DNA from: Chamaecyparis obtusa
Taxonomy: Eukaryota > Streptophyta > Pinopsida > Cupressales > Cupressaceae
Assembly (NCBI GenBank): GCA_027943335.1
Contig: BSBK01005146.1
Coordinates: forward strand, 774,001-838,000
DNA length: 64,000 bases
Direction of reading: 5' to 3'
Numbering within the stretch: position 1 is the stretch's first letter; each line of letters begins with the position of its first letter. The notes below the pieces were generated by a model. That model ran no database searches and had not been told where the DNA came from. It saw only the letters and a program-made list of their open reading frames with translations. The position numbers and the translations under genes were made by a program. Of this stretch, positions 23,409 to 34,033 are shown piece by piece.

Positions 23409-24710
23409 TGTTGGAGATTTTCCAGTAGGCTAGTATTGATTGTATGTTTGTCATTGATGACAACATATGGAAAGTAGCCTGCATGGAAGCCTTATGCAGT
23501 AAGATTTTAGTATATGTAGCATGGACATGATATCAACATGATATCATGGGTGCAGAGGTTAACTATTAGTACAGACAATTATATAGTAGTTGGTGTTAGC
23601 AGTGTTCCTGACATAGTAACAGATAATGTACTATGTATGGTTGTTTGTATAGTTATCATGGAGCTTTGTGCACTTGGATATATGTTGAAGACATGTTAGT
23701 GATGTTTCAGTTATGTACACATAGTCTGATAATGAATGCAAGTGAATTTATGTAGTCGCTATTTGCCAGTAGCAATTTCCTATGTTTATTCAGAAGAGCC
23801 GACAAAGATTTTATTGGTTCTTGAGTTGAACCTATCTTGAGGGCATGCACCCTTGGAGATAAGCTTGGAGAAGTGTTATTGATGTTTAGTTAAGAGTGCA
23901 TAAGTTAATTCAGCTTATAGAGAAAGTTCCAATTATTTTGGTAGAGCTGACAGTGTGTAGCATGTGTCTACATTTATTTTATTAGATAGGTCCCAGAATG
24001 AGTTGCGTGCATGATAGAGCTGACAAAATGTTTGTTGGAGTTTATTATGGTTTCTCTAATATGATTTCAAGGTGGTTCTAATAGGCTGACTTGATTATAT
24101 CATTTGGAGGAAAGATATTTATAGGTAGTCATTTGTGATTGCTGAAGTGTGGTTCATGGTTGATTAAGCAAAGCAGAGTAGAGTGTGTGAAGTGTTGAGC
24201 CATTAGAAGAAGGTCTATGTGACCAAGTAAAGTACTTGTGCTATTCATTGGAATTGATCCAAACAATAGGTCAAAGCACAGTTCACCAAGATCCAGATAT
24301 AGTGTGTATCTATTATTTAGAAGGTTGTAGCCTTCACCCATTTGAGTAGTGAGCTCTCAGACAGTGCGTCCTCTCCCCTAATAGTGAAAATTGTAAAAGA
24401 CTCCTAATAGGGTCTGAACCTTGACCAGGTCTACTATACTTAATATCTTGTAAAGCTACTCCTAACAAAGTAAAGGATCTTCTAGCAAGGATCATTATAC
24501 ACTAGTACAAAATATTAGTGGGTATCAAGTCCCATCAAGGTTTTTACCTATTTGGGTTTCCCCATAACCAAAATATTGGTGTTCTATTCATGTGTTCTTT
24601 CATTATGTTTATGATTTATGTTTAAGTATACTTAATTGGATAAAGAATTTAATCTTGTAGATAACTAATTCACCCCCTCTCTTAGTTATCTCTTGGGACT
24701 ATTCCTAACA
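23409..24710 (+). repeat. 5' LTR of element A
   Basis: It runs from TGTTGGAGAT to CCTAACA and pairs along its full length with 29237-30540. Most differences I see are C/T or G/A transitions. A tandem duplication of acatgatatca lies at 23525-23546. The R-U5 module ends in caccccctctcttagttatc. Confidence 0.95.
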
Positions 24711-24712
24711 AT

Positions 24713-24725
24713 TGGTATCAGAGCC
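24713..24725 (+). other. Primer binding site of element A (tRNA-iMet type)
   Basis: The sequence tggtatcagagcc stands two bases after the LTR end and is fully intact. Confidence 0.95.
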
Positions 24726-24767
24726 AAGTGCCTTAGAGAGTAAGTTTAATATCTTGACGTTGATCAG

Positions 24768-25814
24768 ATGGCGTACTTCAGGAAAGAAAGTCCTAAGTTT
24801 GATGGAGAGAATTATGTTGATTGGAAGAACAAGATGGTAACCTATTTATAGTGCATTGCTTTTGAATTTTTTAATGTAAACATCAAAGTAGCCAAGATTC
24901 CTACCTTAGAAGACCTTGGAAAAGATGATGCTACTGACACACAAAAGGAATTGTTTCATTATAATGCTATTTCTAAAGAAGCCCTTATCAGTGCCCTATC
25001 TGATGGTGAATTTTCAGAAGTAAAAAAGGTAGATACAACCCAAAAAATATGGAAGCACCTTGAAGACACATTTGAAGGAGACAAACAAGAAAAGGATGCA
25101 CATAGAAAGACATGGAAGAAAAGATACAATGCATTAGAGATGCTACCTGAAGAAAACATCAAAGCTTATAATTAGAGGATTAATGAAGCAGTTGCTGGAA
25201 TTAGGAACAATGGTGGAGAGATTTCAGAAGAGGACATTATGGATAAAGTGATGAATACTCTTACTCTAGAATATGAAAACAAGATCAACATCCTTGATGA
25301 GACCATGCAGCTTACATCAAATTTCAAGAGAGAGACCTTGATCAACAAGATCTCAGCTTTTGAGTTTTCAAGATTGAAGACAAAACCAAAGAGTGAAACA
25401 ACTTCCAAAGTGACAGTTCATGGTAAGAAATCTGCAAACACTTCTAGTAATTTTGATGATGATGATGAAGATAAGACACTAGATGATTTTATTGCTATGG
25501 TTTCCAAAAGAGAAAAGAAAGGGAAAGGAAAATATGAAGGTGAATTACCATTTAAGTGCTTTTCATGTAATAATATTGGTCGCTTTGTATCTAAGTGTCC
25601 CACTAGAGCTAACAAGTTCAAAAAGGATTACAAGCCTAAGTATTCTAAGGAATGCTACTATGCTAGAGATGGAGTTTTAGATGAAGAATTAGGTGAAGAA
25701 GAAATTGGATTCATTGCTATTGTAGACAAGATGAATAGTAAGTCAGTTCCTAAAGATGAGAAAGTAAATCAAGAGCTAGCATTGATTTCACAAGCTGACA
25801 TAAGGACATACTAG
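24768..25814 (+). pseudogene. Element A gag (UBN2 domain and zinc knuckle)
   Basis: Frame from ATG 24768, 43 bases after the primer site. It opens with the Copia Gag signature SPKFDGENYVDWKNKM, followed by TQKIWKHLEDTFEGD. In-frame TAG codons at 24849 and 25173 replace expected glutamines. The zinc knuckle at about 25558-25600 reads CFSCNNIGRFVSKC, so the metal-binding His is now Arg. A basic and then acidic linker leads to the protease. In an active element this would form the virus-like particle in the cytoplasm. Confidence 0.9.
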
Positions 25815-26170
25815 ATTATAGACAGTGGTTGTTCACATCACATGATAGGTGATAAAGGTAGGTTTGTTCATTTGGACAAATACAATGGAGGTATGGTTAG
25901 ATTTGGAGACAACACTTCTAAACCTATAGTTGGTAGAGGAGCCATCACTTTGGATGGAAAGAATGGTATTGATGATGTTCTTTATGTTGATGGTTTGAAA
26001 CATAACCTTCTTAGTGTTGGATAGTTACTTGGAAAAGGCTATCAGTTGGAGTTCAAAGATGAAAAATGCATCATTAAAAAAAAATATGGTGTTATGATTG
26101 CATCAGGCACAAAGACAAGAGGTAATGTTTTTCAACTCAATTTAGAAGCAAGTTGTTTTGTTGCTAAAGT
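25815..26170 (+). pseudogene. Element A aspartic protease region
   Basis: The active-site DSG is preserved at 25821-25829 in the context IIDSGCSHHM, followed by FGDNTSKPIVGRGAITLDG and LKHNLLSVG. A TAG just before it replaces the expected Trp of the YWIIDSG context, and another TAG follows SVG, where Copia elements have Gln. This pepsin-like protease would release the mature Gag and Pol proteins. Confidence 0.85.
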
Positions 26171-27000
26171 TGATGATAGTTGGTTATGGAATAAAAGACT
26201 ATGTCATATCAATTTTGATAACATAGTAAAGATAAGCAATGTAAAGGCAGTAAGAGATCTACCTAGCATAGCAAAGCTAGTTGATACTATATGCATGGAA
26301 TGTGTGATGGGGAAGCATGCAAGAAATTCATTCAGGAGTAAGCAAAATTCAATAGAGAACAAGTTGGATCTGATTCATACAGACCTATGTGGTCCAACTC
26401 AAACAAGATCATACTATGGTGAAAGGTATTTCATTTTATTTGTTGATGATTATACTAGGATGATGTGGGTTGCATTCTTAAAAGATAAGTCAGAAGCTTT
26501 TGAGAAGTTCAAAATATTCAAAGCTAAGGTTGAGAATGAATCTAGACTAAAGATAAATGTTTGAGATCGGATAGAGGAGAATTCACCTCTGACAGATTTT
26601 ATGAGTATTACAAAGAACATGGCATAATGAGATAGTTAAGTGCACCTAGAACCCCTCAATAGAATGGAATTATAGAGAGAAGGAATAGGATCATCCTTGA
26701 TACAACATGCACCATTATGATAGAAGGAAAAGTTGCACACACCTATTGGAGAGATACAGTCAATACAAGAGTCTATACCATCAATAGAATTCAATTGAGG
26801 CCAGGCGTAGACAAAACACCTTATGAGTTATGGTTTGGTAATGTTCCCATGTAAAATACTTCAAAATCTTTGGAAGCAAGTGCTACATCAAGAGGGATGA
26901 AGTAGTAGGCAAGTTTGATGCAAGAAGTGATGAAGGTATTTTTCTTGGTTACTCTACTAAAAGTAAAGCTTATAGATGTTTCAATTTAAGATTGAAAAAG
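26171..27000 (+). pseudogene. Element A integrase
   Basis: The zinc-binding pre-integrase part is visible (LCHINFD, then CMECVMGKHARNSF). The catalytic core is split over frames: HTDLCGPTQTRSYYGERYF gives the first Asp, a one-base loss near 26562 shifts the frame, then RSDRGEFTSDRF gives the second Asp and NGIIERRNRIILD the Glu. A second shift near 26850 leads into KYFKIFGSKCYIKRDE. All three catalytic residues remain, but in different frames. Confidence 0.85.
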
Positions 27001-28250
27001 ATCATTGAAAGTGCTCATGTAAAGATTGATGAAATGTTTATGATTCAAGAAAGATATCATGATTACTCACCCATGATTGAAGAAGAACCTAGACTCTCTA
27101 CTAGTGAGACAATTATTGAAGAAATGTTTGACACTATTGATGTGTTATTCAATGACCTTCAGACAAGTGAAGAAAATACTCCTAAGGCTGATGAGTCAAC
27201 ATCACCTAAAGTTCCAAAGTTTACATCAAGAAATCATTCCAAGGTAGACATCATTGGAGATCAGAGCGGCAAAGTCTTAACAAGATCACAAGCAAAGAAC
27301 TCAGCTAGCAATGAAGCAGTATGTTTTCTATCTCAGATTGAACCTTTCAGTGTTGAAGATGCATGTAATAACTCAGATTGGCATAATGCTATGAAAGAAG
27401 AACTTGATTAGATTGTTAAGAATGACACTTGGGAACTGGTCCCAAGACCTAGTGATAAAAATGTGATTGGAACAAAGTGGATATTCAGAAATAAGATGAA
27501 TGAAGATGGTATAGTAGTAAGAAACAAAGCAAGATTAGTATGTAAAGGATATGCGCAAAGAGAAGGCATTGATTATTCAGACACATTTGCACCTGTAAGT
27601 AGATTAGAAGCTATTAAGTTGTTTTTAGCTTATGCTATAGTTAAAAACTTCCAATTTTATCAGATGGATGTCAAGTCAGCATTCTTGATTGGAGACTTAA
27701 AAGAAGAAGTATACATTGAGTAGCCTGAAGGATTTACCTTATTAGACAGACCTGATATGGTATGTAGATTGAAGAAAGCCCTCTATGGACTTAAGCAAGC
27801 CCCTAGAGCATGATATGAGAGACTAGATGGATACTTAACAAAGATTGGATTCAATAAAGGAGCAACAAATTGTGATCTATTCATTAGAGAGACATCTAAA
27901 GGTTTACTTCTTGTAGCTATATTTGTTGATGACATTATCTTTGGAGGTAATGACAAACTCAGTGCTGAATTTGCCAAAGAAATGCAAAATGATTTTGAGA
28001 TGAGTATGATTGGTCCTATCAAGTACTTTTTGGGCCTAAATGTGCAGCAGATAGAAAAAAGAATTTTCATTAATCAATCAAATTATGTGAAAGAGATAAT
28101 GAGGAAATTCAAGATGGATGATTGCAAGCCAGTAGGAACCCCTATGATCACTAGATGCAAGCTTACAAAAGAAGATGACTCACCAATAGTAGATATAACA
28201 TTGTATAAGTCTATGATTGGTAAACTCATATATCTTACTTAGACTAGACC
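27001..28250 (+). pseudogene. Element A reverse transcriptase (RVT_2)
   Basis: After an acidic linker (27001-27410), the RVT_2 domain reads [15 protein letters not shown], then [56 protein letters not shown] and the catalytic FVDDIIFGG near 27922. It continues with KYFLGLNVQQ and KPVGTPMI. Stops are TAG at the conserved Gln of QPEGF and in the DQI context, and TGA at the Trp of APRAWY. The polymerase motifs are otherwise complete. Confidence 0.92.
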
Positions 28251-28874
28251 TGATATTTCCAATGCAGTTGGCATAGTTGGAAGATTTGCAACAAAGCCTA
28301 AACAAAGTCACCTCATGGCAGTAAAGAGAATATTTAGATACTTGTAGGGCACTATAGATTATGGTATATGGTATCCTAATTTAGAAAATGTTGAGCTTCA
28401 TGTGTACACTGATGCAAATTGGGTAGGATGTGTTGATGATAGAAAGAGTACTTTAGGTGGAGAAGTGTTTCTTGCTGATAGACTTGTCACTTGGAGAAGC
28501 AAGAAAGAAAATTGTATTTCTCAGTCAACAGCAGAAGTAGAGTATGTTGCAACAACCTTGAATTGTTCTAAAATTGTTTGGATCAAACAGATGATAAAGG
28601 ATTTTGGAATTCAAATTGATTATCCTATTGTTATTCACTGTGATAACACTAGCACTATCAATATGTCAAAGAACCCTATGATGCATGCAAAGATAGCACA
28701 TTGAGATCAAGTATCACTTCCTAAGAGAGAAAGTGGTAGAGAAAGAAGTCACGTTGGACCATGTGAGTACTAAAGAATAGTTGGTAGATATATTCACAAA
28801 GCCCTTTCCTAAGGATACTTTTGAGTACCTCAGGGAGAAGTTGGGAGTCATTCCCTTCGCTATTTCTACTTAGA
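28251..28874 (+). pseudogene. Element A RNase H
   Basis: The Copia RNase H reads YTDANWVGCVDDRKST (first Asp), ISQSTAEVEYVA (Glu) and HCDNTSTINMSKNP (Asp). One frameshift near 28700 leads to the end of the polyprotein (EIKYHFLREKV and DIFTKPFPKDTFEYL). TAG codons occur at the expected Gln positions of TQTRPD, YLQGT and EQLVD. It would remove the RNA strand during cDNA synthesis. Confidence 0.9.
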
Positions 28875-29236
28875 AGAAAGAAGGAAATGCATCAGTCCTC
28901 TGGGACTGGTGGAAGGTTGACTATTCTACCTCAAGAGTAGTACTGGTGCTTAAAATGCATGGCACCCTGTGCCATTAATGTCAAAGGGGGAGTATATATA
29001 GAGTCATGAAAAATAGAAGCAAAAGAGGAGTAATACAGTAAGGGGGAGCAACATTCAGTTATGACAGTAGTATAGTTGAGGAAATGGAGAATATTAGAAA
29101 ATATTGCAGTAGATGGAGGATTCATCTTTGGGGGAGTTTTCAAAGAGGAAATGGAGAATTTTATAAAAGAAATGCTCATTTAGGTTGGTGGTGGTTTTTC
29201 ATTCCACATGTTGCCATCAATGCCAAAGGGGGAGAT
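28875..29236 (+). other. Element A 3' leader with three polypurine-tract-like motifs
   Basis: This region has no supported gene. The motif aaagggggag occurs near 28983, a related aagggggag near 29040, and the true polypurine tract (aaagggggaga) at 29225-29235 next to the 3' LTR. The upstream two may be secondary plus-strand primer sites or duplicated remnants. Confidence 0.7.
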
Positions 29237-30540
29237 TGTTGGAGATTTGCCCCAGCAGGCCAGTATTGACTACATGTTTGTCATTGATGATAACATATGG
29301 AAAGTAGCATGCATGGAAGTCTTATGTAGTAAGATTTTTGTATATGTAGCATGGACATGATATCAACATGATATCATGGGCACAGAGGTTAACTGTTAGT
29401 GCAAACAGTTATATAGTAGTTGGTGTCAGCAATGTTCCTGACAGAGTAACAAATAGTGTTTTATGTATGGTTGTTTGTACAATTACCATGGAGTCTTACA
29501 CACTTGGATATATGTTGAAGACATGTTAGTGATGTTTTAGTTATGGATGCATAGTCTGATAATGAACGCAAGTGAAGTTATGTAGTCGCTATTCACCAGT
29601 AGCAATTTCCTGTCTTGGTTTAGAAGAGCTGAAAGAGATTTTATTGGTTCTTGAGTTGCACCTATCTTGAGGGTATGCACCCTTGGAGATAAGCTTGGAT
29701 AAGTTTTATTGATGTTTAGTTAAGAGTGCATAAGTTAATTCAACTTACAGAGAAAGTTCCAATTGTTTTGGTAGAGCCGACAGTGTGTAACACGTGTCTA
29801 CATTTATTTTATTAGACAGGTCCTAGAATGAGTTGCGTGCATAATAGAGTGAACATAATGTTTGTTGGAGTTTATTATGGTTTCTCTAATATGATTTCAA
29901 GGTGGTTCTAATAGGATGACTTGATTATATCATTTGGAGGAAAGATATTTATAGGCAGTCATTTGTGATTGCTGGAGTGTGGTTCATGGTTGATTAAGCA
30001 GAGCAGAGCAGAGTGTGTGAAGTGTTGAGCCATTGAAAGAAGGTCTATGTGACCAAGTAAAGTACTTATGCTATTCATTGGAACTAATCCAGACAACAGG
30101 TCAAAGTGCAGCTCACCAAGATCTAGATATAGTGTGTATCTATTATTCAGAAGGTTGTAGCCTTCGCCCATTTGAATAATGAGCTCTTGGATAGTGCATC
30201 CTCTCCCCTAATAGGGACAATTTTAAAAGACTCCTAATAGGGTCTGACCCTTGACCAGGTCTACTATACTTAATATCTTGTAAATCTACTCCTAACAGGG
30301 TAAAGGATCTTCTAGCAAGGATCATTATACACTAGTATAGAATATTAGTGGGTATCAAGTCCCACCAAGGTTTTTACCTATTTGGGTTTCCCCGTAACCA
30401 AAATATTGGTGTTGTGTTCATGTGTTATTTCATTATGTTTATGATTTATGTTTAAGTATACTTAATTGGATAAAGAATTGAATCTTGTAGATAACTAATT
30501 CACCCCCCCTCTCAGTTATCTCTTGGGACTATTCCTAACA
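29237..30540 (+). repeat. 3' LTR of element A
   Basis: Partner of 23409-24710, including the acatgatatca duplication at 29355-29376 and the terminal CCTAACA. Confidence 0.95.
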
Positions 30541-31307
30541 AAAATATGGGGAATTATGTACAAGGAAAGTATCACAAGAGAAATTGAGATAGGAGAGTAA
30601 GAGCAAGGAAATATTGGAAAATGTAAGAGACATCTTACAATAGGTCATCCCTGAGATACATGTAGATGAGAACACACCAATTATGGACCAGCTTACTACT
30701 CTTGCTGAAGGAATCAACAACCCATATGTTGATGCTGACAAAAGAATTGAAGAGCGAGTAGAGTCAAAGATACAAGATAAATTAGCTGAAAGAATAAGCC
30801 AAGAAGTGGAAGTCAACAAGGTTAAAATTTTAGAGGTAATAAATGAGATTCAATGTATTACTAATTCTATTTTCCAAATCTTGTATAAGCTATGCACTGT
30901 CAGAACCTTGACTGCAGAGATCAGTGAAAAGATTAGGCAATTTTAGAATGAAATCTTAGTTAGGGAAAATGTAGCTACAACCGAGCCATAAGATTTTTCT
31001 AAGCATATACTCAGAGTTGAAGAACTCAGGCAGTTGATATAGATCTCAAGAAACAAGAAGAGCACATAACTGATCAGGTTACTGAGTTGTAGATAGAACT
31101 CCTTCCATACCTAAAATTTTTTGAGAAGCATATTGTCAAGGCACAATCACTTGTTGCAACACCAGAGATTTTTGTGTTGGACAACATATTTGATATGCAT
31201 GCACAAGTCGGTCTTGAGCACATTTCTCTCACCAACTTAAAAGAGGAATGGGAAAACCTCTTGGAGTCATTGAAGAAAACCCATCAGCACATTTTTGACA
31301 AGCTATA
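30541..31307 (+). pseudogene. Element B ORF2, C-terminal coiled-coil part
   Basis: Across the A insertion the frame continues from SPDKLKK into KYGELCTRKVSQEKL. The part is rich in Leu, Ile, Glu and Lys with heptad spacing (for example KIQDKLAERISQEVEVNKV), and ends with ESLKKTHQHIFDKL and a TAA near 31305. D ORF2 also ends in coiled coil. Three or more TAG stops and at least one shift near 31020 break it. Confidence 0.65.
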
Positions 31308-31523
31308 AGTATACAATTTTTGTATTTGGCATTAATATCAAAAAGGGGGAAATCAATGTATATGCCAAATATGTAATTTTTTCTTGCTAAGTATACTACA
31401 CATTATCGGAGCATGCACCAAGGGGAATTATTTAGAAATTTTTTGATATGTATATGTATATGGTGGATTTATAAGTTTTTGAGACATAAGGTCTATATAC
31501 ATTCAAGTTTTGATACTAATGCC

Positions 31524-31534
31524 AAAGGGGGAGA
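31524..31534 (+). other. Polypurine tract of element B
   Basis: The sequence aaagggggaga lies directly before the 3' LTR and is identical to the tract of element A. Confidence 0.85.
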
Positions 31535-31535
31535 T

Positions 31536-32362
31536 TGTTATCTCTATTGAGCATTAATGATTGTCATTAGTATCAAAGGTTATCAAAGACATTGGTCGGT
31601 TACATATATGAAGCTAGTCGGTAACTATAAGTAAAATAAGCCAGTCGGTTAAGTATATACACTGAGCATCAGACAGTTTACTAAGCATCAACAGATACCG
31701 ATACTGAGAGACAGTAAACACTAAGCATCATAATAAACACCGAGTAGTTTATACAGTGTTTACCGAGGATCACATGAAATGACAGTATTTTGGAATGGCA
31801 CATTCTTCTATGCAAATGGTTACAAGAGATCATAAAACATTTTACCAAGATTGAGGATCTTTTATTATTGATATATGATGAAGATCTTATGTAATAGTTT
31901 GATCTAGTTTATTTTTGTACACTGTAGATCTTAGGGTTTTGTCTAAGATTTGTAAACCTAATTTTGTATAAGCGGCATAATGTTGTATGCTATATATTTG
32001 TATCTTTACATCATTTTTGGTGTGAACTGATGTATGAGAAAAAGAAGCACTTGAAGCACTAGTCAACCTTCAAGATTATCAGTTAACAGAGAAGATCAAT
32101 AATTAGAGGAAATCAGATTAAGCAGAATCAAAGTAGGCTAACCGAGCAGTTACGAGTAGAGATTCATCACAATAAAGGTGATACTTTATCAGTACTTTAT
32201 TGATTTGTATCAGATAATTAAATTGTCATTATCAGATAGATACCTATTGCTTTCTAATCATTGTAATAGATTTTTTTAAAATCTCTTAATAGAGTAAACT
32301 TGACAATCTTTTGTAAATCTCTTAACTGAGTGCACACTCAAGTAGTGTTGCTAAAATCCTAT
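31536..32362 (+). repeat. 3' LTR of element B, part 1
   Basis: It matches the 5' LTR from TGTTATCTCT to taaaatcctat, where a solo LTR interrupts it. The 5' LTR reads tcctataactagg without interruption, which proves the insertion. Confidence 0.9.
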
Positions 32363-33649
32363 TGTTGGAGATTTTCTAGTAGGCCAGTATTGACTGTATG
32401 TTTGTCATTGATGACAACATATGGAAAGTAGCATGTGTGGAAGTCTTATGTAGTACGCCTTTAGTATATGAAGCATGGACATGATATCATGGGCACAGAG
32501 GTTAACTGTTAGTACAAATAGTTATATAGAAGCTGGTGTCAGCAGTGTTCCTGACAGAGTAACAGGAAATGTTCTGTGTATGGTTGTCCATATAGTTATC
32601 ATAGAGCCTTCCATGCTTGGATATATGATGAAGAAATGTTAGTGATGTTTTAGTTATGGATGCATAGTCTGTTGATGAGTAGAAGTGAAGTTATGCAATT
32701 ACTATTCACCAGCAGCAGTTTCCTGTGTTTGTTCAGAAGAGCCGACATAGATTTCATTGGTTCTAGAGTTGCACCTATCCTGTGGGTATGCACCCTTGGA
32801 CTTAAGCTTAGAGGAGAGTTATTTATGTTTGGTTAAGAGCACATGAAGTAATTTAGCTTGAGAAGAAAGTTCCAGTTGTTTTAGTAGAGCCGACAGTGTG
32901 TAGCATGTGTCTATAATTATATTATTGGACAGGTCCCAAAATGTGTTGCATGCATTGTAGAGCCGACATAATGTTTATTGGAGTTTGTTATAGTTTGTCT
33001 ATTATGATTTCAAGGTGGTTCTAATAGGCTAACTTGATTATATCATTTAGAGGAAAGATATTTATAGGTAGTCATTTGTGATTGCTAAAGTGTGGTTCAT
33101 AGTTTTTTAAGAAGAGCAAAGAAGAGTGTGCGAAGTGTTGAGCCATCAGAAGAAGGTCTATGTGACCAAGTAATGTATTTGTGTTATACATTGGAACTGA
33201 TCCAGATAGCAGGTCAAAGCGTAGTTCACCAAGATCTAGATATAGTTTGTATCTATTATTCAGAAGATTGTAGCCTTTGCCCCTTTGAGCAGTGAGCTCT
33301 TAGACAGTGCATCCTCTCCCCTAATAGGGACAATTGTAAAATACTCCTAACAGGGTCTGACCTTTGATGAGGTCTACTATACTGAATATATTGTAAAGAA
33401 ACTCCTAACAGGGTTAATGATCTTCTAACAAGGATCATAATACTCTAGTGCTGAATATTAGTGGGTGTCAATTCCCACCGGGGTTTTTACCTATTTGGGT
33501 TTCCCCGTAACCAAAATTTTGGTGTTGTGTTATTTCATTGTTTTTATGCTTTATGTTTAAGTATACTTACTTGGATAAAGAATTGAATCTTGTAGATAAC
33601 TGATTCACACCCCCCCTCTCTTAGTTATCTCTTGGGACTATTCCTAACA
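32363..33649 (+). mobile_element. Solo LTR of the element A family
   Basis: A single LTR (TGTTGGAGAT...CCTAACA) is flanked by the 5-bp duplication cctat at 32358-32362 and 33650-33654. No internal sequence is left, as expected from recombination between the two LTRs of a former full element. It carries only one copy of acatgatatca (near 32479), whereas both LTRs of A have two, so it derives from a different source copy. Confidence 0.93.
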
Positions 33650-33654
33650 CCTAT

Positions 33655-34033
33655 AACTAGGTAGATCTAGCTGATCTAATATGTTACTCCTAATAGGGTA
33701 AGATCACCAAAAGTGATCAAAATTTGTAGCCCTAATAGGAAAAACTTTTCTATCTGCAGTAGTGAAGAATTTGTGGGTGTCATCGCCACCATAGTTTTTA
33801 CCTTCTAACAAGGTTTTTTGTGTTACCAAAATACTTGTGTTATGGGACTGTTATATGGTTGATTTCATGTTGTTTACTTTCTCAAGTTGAATGGATGAAT
33901 GATACATGTATTAGATACAATTTATTTTGCAAGGTTACTACTGTTTACTATTGTAGATCTGAAAGGTTGATGTGTTAAATTTTTTGTGGACACTGATTCA
34001 CCCCTCCCCTCTTAGTACCCTATCTCTCCTAAT
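33655..34033 (+). repeat. 3' LTR of element B, part 2, lacking its terminus
   Basis: It resumes with aactaggtagatctagctgat and carries the R-U5 block. It ends at ctcctaattc, where the 5' LTR continues caaca. The lost end and the missing TSD show a small deletion at the junction with element C. Confidence 0.88.

Larger units (their letters stand above)
23409..30540 (+). mobile_element. Element A: complete Copia LTR retrotransposon (7.1 kb)
   Basis: Both LTRs are full length (1302 and 1304 bases, TGTT...AACA), with a 5-bp TSD, an intact tRNA-Met primer site, a polypurine tract and all Copia domains in the order gag, protease, integrase, reverse transcriptase, RNase H. The coding region has about ten stops and at least three frameshifts, so it is inactive. 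It inserted into ORF2 of element B and is, with the solo LTR at 32363, the youngest layer of the nest. Confidence 0.95.
17308..34033 (+). mobile_element. Element B: non-autonomous LTR retrotransposon with ORF1/ORF2, carrying inserted element A and a solo LTR
   Basis: B lies inside the reverse transcriptase of C. It has a 5' LTR (17308-18492), a tRNA-Met primer site, ORF1 (18557-19960), a spacer with a TATA-like box, ORF2 (20515-23403 continuing at 30541-31307), a polypurine tract (31524-31534) and a 3' LTR split by a solo LTR. Removing A and the solo LTR leaves about 8.3 kb. No pol domain is visible. At the 3' end the last bases of the LTR and about 18 bases of C are missing, so no TSD is found. 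The ORF content is homologous to element D, while the LTRs are a different family. Confidence 0.85.

Noticed and set aside
24129..24341. Minus-strand frame also present at 29959-30171
   Set aside because: Repeated only because it lies in both LTRs of A; no protein feature and no initiation context.
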